A stretch of 8,104 nt of DNA from Caldifarciminota bacterium (GTDB lineage: Bacteria > Hydrothermota > 32-111 > QNBC01), in assembly GCA_023132105.1 (NCBI GenBank), contig JAGLYS010000071.1:1-8104 (forward strand). Reading direction: 5' to 3'. The notes under the pieces are model-generated. The model had not been told where the DNA came from and did not search any database. It saw nothing but the letters and a program-made list of their open reading frames with translations. Shown in pieces: positions 1-5,741 of the stretch. Position 1 is the first letter of the stretch. Each line of letters opens with the position of its first letter. The position numbers and the translations under genes are program-made.

Positions 1-59
1 CTTGTAACTTGCCACTTGGCGCTTGATACTTGATACTTGTAACTGGTATATGTCTATAC
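1..59. repeat. Tandem heptamer repeat CTTGNNN, left copy
   Basis: Positions 1-42 divide exactly into six 7-bp units: CTTGTAA, CTTGCCA, CTTGGCG, CTTGATA, CTTGATA, CTTGTAA. A degraded unit starting CTG follows at 43. The array may continue beyond the left edge of the window. Positions 21-59 match 2153-2191 at 30 of 39 positions without gaps, and the match extends past the heptamers into a shared tail containing ATATGTC and ATAC. The two copies therefore look like members of one dispersed intergenic element rather than chance low complexity. No function can be assigned from sequence. Confidence 0.75.
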
Positions 60-87
60 ATATCTACACTACTATATCTTATTGGAT

Positions 88-116
88 TTGACATAATTTT
101 GATTGAGATATATAAT
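88..116 (+). promoter_or_regulatory. Consensus sigma-70 promoter of the secreted beta-helix gene
   Basis: TTGACA at 88-93 and TATAAT at 111-116 are separated by exactly 17 bp, so both boxes and the spacing are consensus for a housekeeping sigma factor. Transcription should start near 123, giving a leader of about 100 bases. That is long enough for post-transcriptional control, and the leader contains a hairpin at 182-205. The match is seen directly; activity is inferred. Confidence 0.8.
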
Positions 117-181
117 AAATTATAGAGAAAATGAATGGACTTCAAGACGAAGTGCACATTGAAAATTAGGTTTTAAAGATA

Positions 182-205
182 AGTATATTTAATTGTAAAT
201 ATACT
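182..205 (+). promoter_or_regulatory. AT-rich stem-loop in the leader, just upstream of the ribosome binding site
   Basis: AGTATATTTA at 182-191 is the exact reverse complement of 196-205, giving a 10-bp stem with a 4-base loop (192-195). It ends six bases before the AGGAGG at 211-216. The stem has only A-T pairs except one G-C, so it is weak, and it may simply reflect base composition. Its position invites a role in translation control or transcript stability, but nothing proves one. Confidence 0.4.
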
Positions 206-221
206 ATAAAAGGAGGACTGT

Positions 222-2012
222 ATGAAAAAGTTGTTTCTATTTTTAATCACAGTAATGTTGGTTACAAACCTTTCTGGTGCAATTTTCGGTGTAGTTAACA
301 CTGCTGATTCGGGAGCGGGAAGTTTGAGGGATGCTATCAATCAGGCGAATTTAAATCCGGGGATGGATACTATTATGTTTGGTATTCCGGGAGCAGGTGT
401 TCAGACTATAATGCCTCTTTCCCAACTCCCTCAAATTACTGATCCAGCCGGTGTGTTAATCGATGGATTTAGTCAACCTGGATCTATGAACGGTGGTAAT
501 CCGCCATCGACATGTATTATTATGATTGAAATTAACGGATCACTTGCAGGAGGATCGCATGGCCTCTGGATAATATGTTCCAATAATATTATACAGGGAT
601 TGATAATAAATAATTTCGAACAGGACGGTATCCGTATTGAAAGTCCGGGATTTGATGTTAATAATAATTGGATATATGCCAATTTTATAGGTACGGATCC
701 TTCCGGAACAGTAGCTCAAGGTAACGGGACAAATCAAATGTCATTGTGGGCAGGTGTTAATATACTTGTAACAGCAAGCACTCCCGGTATAAATCATGAT
801 AATATGATTGAAGGAAATCTTATTTCAAGTAACTATGCCGAAGGCGTTGCTATATGCAATTGTCCTCCCGGAGATGTTTTTATGAACTATGTTTACTTCA
901 ATTACATAGGCACGGATATTATGGGTATGACTGATATGGGCAATATTCATGATGGAGTTCTTATCGCAGAAGGAGCTCATGATAATGTTGTAGGAGATAA
1001 TTTAATATCCGGTAATGATTTTGAAGGTATTTGCATTATAGGTTATGCAGAAGAGAGTATTATTACTATCGGAAATCAAATAATCCATAATATTATCGGT
1101 ATGAAAGTGGATTATACACCACTTGCGAATACAATGGACGGTATAAGCATAGGGCAGTACGGCAATATATATCAGGGAGGTTTTGCCCCTGATAACTACA
1201 TCGATGGTAATGACATTGCATATAATGGTAATAATGGTATTACGGTTTGGGAACACCCGATGGATAATATTAATTGTGACAACAATATGATAACACAGAA
1301 TTCCATACATGATAATGTATGGATTGGTATAGACCTGGATGATGACGGGGTAACGCTAAATGATCCGGGAGATCCGGATATGATTGCAAATCAGGATTTG
1401 AACTTCCCGGTTATAACACAAGCTGTAAATGATAATGCAACGGGACAGACAACTATTTCAGGAAAGATTGATATAGATTCGGATCCTACGACAGCTATTG
1501 TAGAGGTTTTCAAAGCTGCCCCTGATCCAACAGGTTATGGAGAAGGTGAATTTTTTCTTGGTTCTGTTTCTCCAGCTGCCGATAGCACATGGATTATTAT
1601 TGTTTCTATGGGTTTAGCATACGGTGATTCTATTACAGCGACTACAACCGATATTTATAGAAATACATCCGAATTTTGTTTAAATATTATGATCGACACA
1701 GTGCAGGGAATTAAAGAAAAATTATCTGCTAAGATTGATAATAGAAGAATTGAATTATTTCCGAACCCATTTAGTTCATCTATTACAATTAAGTTTTCTA
1801 CACTTGAAAAAGGTCATATTAGCTTAAAAATATATGATATAACCGGAAAACTTGTAAAAACAATTGCAAATGGAATGTATGAGGTTTCAAGTTATAGAAT
1901 GAAGTGGAATGGAATAAATGAAAACGGAACCAAGGTTACCCCCGGAATTTACTATTGTAAGTTAGAAACCGAACATTACAGCTCTACGAATAAAATAATG
2001 ATGATACGATAG
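222..2012 (+). CDS. Secreted right-handed beta-helix protein with C-terminal T9SS/FlgD-like sorting domain
   Basis: The 596-residue product starts with a signal peptide (MKK, then a hydrophobic stretch to about residue 20). The start is supported by AGGAGG at 211-216, five bases before the ATG. Next comes the motif VVNTADSGAGSLRDAI (24-39), typical of large secreted proteins of the CSLREA/beta-helix kind. Residues about 95-370 are Asn/Gly-rich parallel beta-helix turns, with two IGTD-type repeats at 156-159 and 229-232. A segment with DDDGVTLNDPGD (372-383) and NFPVIT leads to a beta-sandwich-like part with GYGEGEFFLGS (438-448). Residues 508-596 (LFPNPF, IYDITGKLV, WNGINENG, GIYYCKL) form a type A sorting or FlgD-like Ig domain. 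Such domains direct export across the outer membrane and surface attachment in FCB bacteria. The ligand or substrate is unknown; I see no catalytic residues that I can name. The gene stands alone with its own promoter. An adhesin or a polysaccharide-binding or -cleaving role is possible but unproven. Confidence 0.85.
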   Translation: MKKLFLFLITVMLVTNLSGAIFGVVNTADSGAGSLRDAINQANLNPGMDTIMFGIPGAGVQTIMPLSQLPQITDPAGVLIDGFSQPGSMNGGNPPSTCIIMIEINGSLAGGSHGLWIICSNNIIQGLIINNFEQDGIRIESPGFDVNNNWIYANFIGTDPSGTVAQGNGTNQMSLWAGVNILVTASTPGINHDNMIEGNLISSNYAEGVAICNCPPGDVFMNYVYFNYIGTDIMGMTDMGNIHDGVLIAEGAHDNVVGDNLISGNDFEGICIIGYAEESIITIGNQIIHNIIGMKVDYTPLANTMDGISIGQYGNIYQGGFAPDNYIDGNDIAYNGNNGITVWEHPMDNINCDNNMITQNSIHDNVWIGIDLDDDGVTLNDPGDPDMIANQDLNFPVITQAVNDNATGQTTISGKIDIDSDPTTAIVEVFKAAPDPTGYGEGEFFLGSVSPAADSTWIIIVSMGLAYGDSITATTTDIYRNTSEFCLNIMIDTVQGIKEKLSAKIDNRRIELFPNPFSSSITIKFSTLEKGHISLKIYDITGKLVKTIANGMYEVSSYRMKWNGINENGTKVTPGIYYCKLETEHYSSTNKIMMIR

Positions 2013-2046
2013 ATAGTTTGTTCATCGGTAAGGTAATTAGAGAACT

Positions 2047-2070
2047 GGGGCAGACCTTTGTGTCTGCCCC
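2047..2070. repeat. GC-rich palindrome; possible terminator or REP-like element
   Basis: GGGGCAGAC (2047-2055) and GTCTGCCCC (2062-2070) are perfect reverse complements, giving a 9-bp stem with a 6-base loop. It begins 35 bases after the stop codon of the beta-helix gene, so it may end that transcript or protect its 3' end. It is not followed by a run of T (the next bases are TACGATTATA), so it is not a classic intrinsic terminator. Its GC content is far above its surroundings. From general recollection, similar hairpins recur between genes in several uncultured lineages, so a dispersed palindromic repeat is an equally good reading. Confidence 0.6.
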
Positions 2071-2090
2071 TACGATTATAGGAATTTTTA

Positions 2091-2191
2091 ATTTATGATT
2101 AACGATTTACTATTTACGCCTTTTGCTATTGGCTATTCCTACTTCTTTTCCTACTTGCAACTTGCAACTTGTTACTGACATATGTCCATAC
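2091..2191. repeat. Composite in-phase heptamer repeat, right copy
   Basis: Positions 2091-2174 divide into twelve 7-bp units without a phase break. They are ATTTATG, ATTAACG, ATTTACT, ATTTACG; then CCTTTTG, CTATTGG, CTATTCC; then the diverged TACTTCT and TTTCCTA; then CTTGCAA, CTTGCAA, CTTGTTA. The consensus changes along the array while the 7-bp register holds. Positions 2153-2191 match 21-59 at 30 of 39 bases, including a non-heptamer tail. The array lies between the palindrome at 2047-2070 and the glnA promoter at 2221-2249. Its role is unknown. Confidence 0.7.
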
Positions 2192-2220
2192 CTGTTTTAT
2201 ACTCTCAGCCTATTTAATCA

Positions 2221-2249
2221 TTGACTGATTGTTAAATTTACACTATAAT
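2221..2249 (+). promoter_or_regulatory. Sigma-70 promoter of the glnA operon, with overlapping dyads
   Basis: TTGACT (2221-2226) and TATAAT (2244-2249) are spaced by 17 bp, one base off consensus overall. The predicted start is near 2256, leaving a leader of only about 18 bases before the glnA ATG. That excludes a riboswitch or attenuator for the operon. Two small inverted repeats overlap the promoter: AATCA/TGATT (2216-2220 with 2226-2230), centred on the -35 box, and TGTTAAATTTACA (2230-2242, five of six pairs matched) in the spacer. Either could be an operator. The second has a TGT...ACA form but is 13 bp, shorter than the 17-bp GlnR/TnrA site, so it is not called as one. Confidence 0.75.
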
Positions 2250-2260
2250 AACGCCAGTAA

Positions 2261-2267
2261 AGGAGGT
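2261..2267 (+). promoter_or_regulatory. Ribosome binding site that fixes the glnA start
   Basis: AGGAGGT ends six bases before the ATG at 2274. The open frame extends upstream to a TTG at 2229, but that codon lies inside the promoter spacer, so 2274 is the start. Confidence 0.85.
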
Positions 2268-2273
2268 ATATTG

Positions 2274-3611
2274 ATGATAGACATAAATAAAACAATAAGT
2301 GAAGGGAATATAAAATTTATTGATATAAAATATACCGATTTAGCTGGTATTATGCGTCATGTAACATTGCCGGTTTCATATATCGAAAAAGCAATTAATA
2401 ACGGTATTGGTTTTGATGGTTCGAGTGTTGTTGGTTTCAGCAATCCGGGGAAAAGTGATTTAATTGTCAAGCCTGATTTAGATACGGCATACATCGACAA
2501 ATTGACAGAAATAAAAACACTTACATTTATCGGAAATATATATAATACAGATGGTACAAGATTCGATTTGGATCCAAGATATATCCTTGAGAAGACAATT
2601 AAATATCTGAAGGACCAAGAAATATGCGATAAAGTTAAGTTTTTGCCCGAACTGGAATTTTATATCTTTAGGGGTATAGAAATATCAAATGAAAAACTCA
2701 ACACATATATTAAAATAGATAGTGATGAGCAAGATATATATAGATCGTATAATGGGAAATCATATCATGCGGAAGCACCCAGGGATCTTTATTTCAATTT
2801 CCGTTCCCATATTTGTGAATTACTTGAGGAAATTGGTATTAGTGTTAAGTACCACCATCATGAAGTTGGAAAATATTCACAACATGAGATTGAATTGGAA
2901 TTTGATGATGCTGTAAAAACTGCGGATCATATACAGATTGCAAAGCACTATTTAAAGAATATTGCTCTTAATAATAATTTAATCCTGACATTTATGCCTA
3001 AACCAATATTCAATGAACCGGGTAATGGTCTTCATTTCCACCAGTACCTTGAAAAAGATAATTATTCGATATTCGGTGATAAAGAAAATATATTGAGCAA
3101 ATTAGCATTACATTACATAGGTGGTATTATCAAACACGGTCAATCTATGTCTATACTTACTAATTCTTCAACGAATTCATATAGAAGATTGAATTCCGGT
3201 TTCGAAGCCCCGGTTAATCTTCAATACTCGATGGGATGTCGGGAAACAGCTATACGAGTCCCGGCATATATAAAAGATATTAAAAGCATTGACATAGAAT
3301 ACAGACCGCCTGATGCTACATCGAATCCTTATCTGGCAATATCAGGGATGATACTTGCCGGGATAGATGGTATAAGGAATAAAATAGATCCGGGAAAACC
3401 GGCTATTTACGGTAAAAAATATAAAAATGTGAAGAGAATACCTTTAAATCTTGATGCGGCAATAGATGCTTTTGAAAAAGACAATAAATATATCATTTCA
3501 ACGGGGGTTGTTCCGGGATTATTCATAAAAAAATTGATAGAGATCAAAAAGAGAGAAAGTCAAGAGGTAAGTTTTCATCCTCATCCATTTGAATTCGAGA
3601 TGTATTTTTAA
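2274..3611 (+). CDS. glnA: Type I glutamine synthetase (GS-alpha-like)
   Basis: The cytosolic enzyme makes glutamine from glutamate, ammonia and ATP and works as a dodecamer. At 445 residues it matches the GSI-alpha size. The N-terminal beta-grasp domain (about 12-95) holds GFDGSSVVGF (46-55). The catalytic domain has E126 and E128 (LPELEF), E197 and E205 (HHEVGKYSQHE), H254 (GNGLHFHQ), R305 (NSYRRL), E311 (GFEAP), R323 and R328 (CRETAIRVP), and E342 and R344 (IEYRPPD). All metal and substrate ligands of the family therefore appear present. The C-terminus HPHPFEFEMYF is standard. By motif alignment the adenylylation tyrosine of GSI-beta (KNLYDLP) is a lysine here (K387 in KNVKRIP), so control by GlnE is unlikely and feedback or transcriptional control is more probable. 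The first gene of the operon, its TAA overlaps the next ATG by one base (TAATG). Confidence 0.97.
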   Translation: MIDINKTISEGNIKFIDIKYTDLAGIMRHVTLPVSYIEKAINNGIGFDGSSVVGFSNPGKSDLIVKPDLDTAYIDKLTEIKTLTFIGNIYNTDGTRFDLDPRYILEKTIKYLKDQEICDKVKFLPELEFYIFRGIEISNEKLNTYIKIDSDEQDIYRSYNGKSYHAEAPRDLYFNFRSHICELLEEIGISVKYHHHEVGKYSQHEIELEFDDAVKTADHIQIAKHYLKNIALNNNLILTFMPKPIFNEPGNGLHFHQYLEKDNYSIFGDKENILSKLALHYIGGIIKHGQSMSILTNSSTNSYRRLNSGFEAPVNLQYSMGCRETAIRVPAYIKDIKSIDIEYRPPDATSNPYLAISGMILAGIDGIRNKIDPGKPAIYGKKYKNVKRIPLNLDAAIDAFEKDNKYIISTGVVPGLFIKKLIEIKKRESQEVSFHPHPFEFEMYF

Positions 3612-4054
3612 TGAAAGCAGTATTACAGAGAGTAAATTCATGTAGTATTATCGCTAAGGATAAGATTGTTTCAACAATTGATAAAGGAATTCTTCTATTT
3701 GTAGGTATTGATAACAATGATAAATATAAAGATGCCGATAAATTAGTAGAAAAAATTACTAAAATCGGTATATTTGAAGATGATAATGGTAAAATCTCAA
3801 GGAATATAAGAGAAGAAAAGGGTGAAATAATGATTGTTTCTCAGATAACACTTATTGCAAATTTAAGGAATGGAAAGAAACCTGATTTTTCTAAATCTGC
3901 ATCGAGTGAAGATGCAAAACATATGTATGAATATATTATAGAAAGATTTAAAAACATTGGTATCAAAACATCGAACGGAATATTTGGCGAATATATGAAA
4001 ATATCACTTGAAAACGATGGTCCTGTGACATATATTTTAGATACGAGGATATAA
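3611..4054 (+). CDS. dtd: D-aminoacyl-tRNA deacylase
   Basis: Dtd hydrolyses D-amino acids, and glycine mischarged on tRNA-Ala, from tRNA, so it proofreads translation in the cytosol; the family acts as a homodimer. The 147-residue length is typical. Visible signatures are the N-terminal MKAVLQRVNSCSI, the SQxTL motif at 77-81, the KPDFSKSA segment at 90-97 (family RPSFxxA), and the Gly-cisPro motif NDGPVT at 135-140, which gives chiral selectivity. One departure is isoleucine at 79, where the family usually reads SQFTL; fold and neighbouring residues look intact. The start is coupled to the glnA stop with no clear ribosome binding site of its own, so translation probably depends on re-initiation. 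Confidence 0.95.
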   Translation: MKAVLQRVNSCSIIAKDKIVSTIDKGILLFVGIDNNDKYKDADKLVEKITKIGIFEDDNGKISRNIREEKGEIMIVSQITLIANLRNGKKPDFSKSASSEDAKHMYEYIIERFKNIGIKTSNGIFGEYMKISLENDGPVTYILDTRI

Positions 4055-4056
4055 GT

Positions 4057-4911
4057 ATGAGAAGTATGACTGGATTCGGTTCTTCGGTTATTGAAGAAAA
4101 TGAATTGCAGATAAGATGTGAAATTACATCTGTAAATCATAGATATTTTGAAGCAAAAATAATATTACCTGAGATGTTTGATTCTATCAAGGTTCATATA
4201 CTTAAACATTTGAGACAATTATGTATAAGAGGGAAACATCAGGTAATAATTAAGATTACAGGAAGAGTAGATGAGCAATTGGATATTGATGATAATTGTA
4301 TGAAGATGTATATTGATCTTTATGATAAATTGAATAAAAATTTAAGTTTCGATAAGGTAGATTTTTGTTCTTTTATAAATTTACCGGGTGTTTTAAAACC
4401 TAAGGAAGAGGATATTAACAAATTTTTCATTTTATTCAAAAAATTAATAAACAGTTCTGTAATCGAACTCAATAAGATGAAAGAAAGAGAGGGAAGTGAA
4501 ATTAAGCAATTTATACTGGAACAACTGAGTATTATAGGTGCAATCGTCGGTAGATTAAATAATATATCGGAAAACCTGAAAGAAAATAAAATATCTAAAA
4601 TTAATGATAAAATAAAAAAACTGGATCTTAATTCCCTATCACAGAACTGTATTGAGCAGGAAATTGTGTTTTTATCTGACAGATATGATATTGCAGAAGA
4701 GATTCAACGTCTTGAAATGCATATTAAAAATTTCAAGATTGTACTTGATGAGCAAATTGTCGGGAAGAAATTAGGTTTTATTTTACAGGAGATGGGTCGC
4801 GAAACAAATACAATTGGTTCTAAAATGCCTAATGAAACGATATCATTTGAAGTTATTGAATTGAAGAATTGTTTAGAAAAAATAAGAGAGCAGGTACAGA
4901 ATATTGAGTAA
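4057..4911 (+). CDS. yicC: YicC/YloC-family endoribonuclease
   Basis: The protein belongs to the YicC/YloC family, whose E. coli member is an endoribonuclease affecting small-RNA turnover. The B. subtilis homologue yloC also lies upstream of gmk. The 284-residue length fits. The N-terminal half begins MRSMTGFG (1-8) and carries EITSVNHRYFE (22-32) and the conserved LPGV (109-112). A helical middle begins at MKEREG (141-146). The C-terminal domain contains DIAEEIQRLEMHIKNF (211-226) and GKKLGFILQEMGRETNTIGSK (236-256), the hallmark of the family. GAGGA at 4045-4049 is a fair ribosome binding site seven bases before the ATG. There is a 2-base gap from dtd and an 8-base overlap with gmk. Substrates in this organism are unknown. 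Confidence 0.93.
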   Translation: MRSMTGFGSSVIEENELQIRCEITSVNHRYFEAKIILPEMFDSIKVHILKHLRQLCIRGKHQVIIKITGRVDEQLDIDDNCMKMYIDLYDKLNKNLSFDKVDFCSFINLPGVLKPKEEDINKFFILFKKLINSSVIELNKMKEREGSEIKQFILEQLSIIGAIVGRLNNISENLKENKISKINDKIKKLDLNSLSQNCIEQEIVFLSDRYDIAEEIQRLEMHIKNFKIVLDEQIVGKKLGFILQEMGRETNTIGSKMPNETISFEVIELKNCLEKIREQVQNIE

Positions 4912-5521
4912 AGGATTTATAGTAGTAATTACAGCTCCTTCCGGGGCTGGAAAAACCACTATTTGTCACAGGGTTGAACAGAATATGGAAGAGGTTATGT
5001 ATTCTATATCTGCCACAACAAGGAAGAAAAGAAAGGATGAAATAGATGAAGAAGATTACTATTTTCTGAAAGAGAGAGAATTCAAAAATAAAATCGAGAA
5101 GAATGATTTTGCCGAATGGGCTTTCGTTCACGGGAATTTTTATGGCACTCCAAAAGATAATATTAAAACTATAATTCAAGAAGGTAAAATATTGATTATG
5201 GATATTGATGTACAGGGGGCAATGAATATACAAAGGTCTTTCCCGAATTCTTCTGTTTTGATATTCGTTCTGCCTCCCAGATTATCATACTTGAAAGAAA
5301 GATTGTTGAAGAGGAAACAGGATAATATAGAGACAATAGAAATGCGATTATTAAATGCAAGAGAAGAGATTATGAGCATTGACAAGTTCGACTATTTGGT
5401 TATAAATAATAATCTGGATGAAGCTGTGGAAAATGTAACAAGGATTATTGAAACAGAGGAGTTGAAAGTCAAAAGGAATTTAGAAATAATTAATAGATTG
5501 AAGGAGGATATTGATGGATAG
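4904..5521 (+). CDS. gmk: Guanylate kinase
   Basis: Gmk phosphorylates GMP to GDP with ATP, a required step to GTP. The 205-residue protein has the P-loop APSGAGKTT (11-19), the GMP-binding segment SATTRKKRKDEIDEEDYYF (36-54), the lid FAEWAFVHGNFYGTP (69-83), DIDVQGA (100-106), and the adenine-side segment RLLKR followed by RLLNAREE. The C-terminal FDYLVINNNLDEA (162-174) is also typical. The start is a TTG at 4904: the next ATG in frame (4985) would remove the P-loop, so the TTG is needed. It overlaps the end of the yicC-family gene by 8 bases. The rare start codon and weak upstream purines (4886-4894) point to coupled, modest translation. Confidence 0.96.
   Translation: MSKGFIVVITAPSGAGKTTICHRVEQNMEEVMYSISATTRKKRKDEIDEEDYYFLKEREFKNKIEKNDFAEWAFVHGNFYGTPKDNIKTIIQEGKILIMDIDVQGAMNIQRSFPNSSVLIFVLPPRLSYLKERLLKRKQDNIETIEMRLLNAREEIMSIDKFDYLVINNNLDEAVENVTRIIETEELKVKRNLEIINRLKEDIDG
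5501..5507 (+). promoter_or_regulatory. Strong ribosome binding site for rpoZ inside gmk
   Basis: AAGGAGG lies within the last codons of gmk, six bases before the ATG at 5514. It favours that ATG over the adjacent in-frame TTG at 5511, which would be only three bases away. It is among the best ribosome binding sites in the operon. Confidence 0.75.
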
Positions 5522-5741
5522 AAAGTTCCCTTGTGTGGAAGATATTTGGGCAAGGTCACCTAATAAGTATCTTGCGGTAATTCTAATAGCTAAAAAGGCA
5601 AGATCTATAAATCAACAATATGTTGATGCAATAAAAATGGAGGAAGCAATTGGGAATATCATGGATCATCCAATAAGAAGACCAATTTCCTCAGCTTATA
5701 AGGAATTTTTAGAAAAAGAAATATTAACGACAGATGAATAA
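5514..5741 (+). CDS. rpoZ: RNA polymerase omega subunit
   Basis: Omega is the small subunit that helps fold and hold the beta-prime subunit of RNA polymerase; in some bacteria it contributes to ppGpp binding. The 75-residue product is in the usual size range. NKYLAVILIAKKARSI (17-32) aligns with the omega/Rpb6 core NRFDLVLVAARRARQM of E. coli. A second helix (EEAIGNIM, 43-50) and the conserved-looking HPIRRPISSAYKEF (52-65) follow. Its place directly after gmk and before coaBC is the classic location of rpoZ, which strengthens a call that would be modest from such a short protein alone. It overlaps gmk and coaBC by 8 bases each. Confidence 0.88.
   Translation: MDRKFPCVEDIWARSPNKYLAVILIAKKARSINQQYVDAIKMEEAIGNIMDHPIRRPISSAYKEFLEKEILTTDE

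Noticed and set aside
123..221. Riboswitch in the leader of the beta-helix gene
   Set aside because: Only one short AT-rich hairpin is visible; no multi-stem core or known ligand-binding motif is present.
1002..1310. 102-codon minus-strand open frame
   Set aside because: It is antisense to the beta-helix repeats, with no ribosome binding site or family signature evident.
2047..2070. Classic intrinsic terminator
   Set aside because: The stem is followed by TACGATTATA and not a T-run, so it is listed as a palindromic repeat with possible terminator function only.
2091..2174. CRISPR-like array
   Set aside because: Units are 7 bp, contiguous and degenerate, with no spacers and no cas genes.
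2230..2242. GlnR/TnrA operator at the glnA promoter
   Set aside because: The dyad has TGT and ACA ends but spans 13 bp rather than the 17 bp of the known site.
2229..2273. Upstream extension of glutamine synthetase from a TTG at 2229
   Set aside because: The extension lies over the promoter spacer and -10 box, and a strong ribosome binding site at 2261-2267 points to the ATG at 2274.
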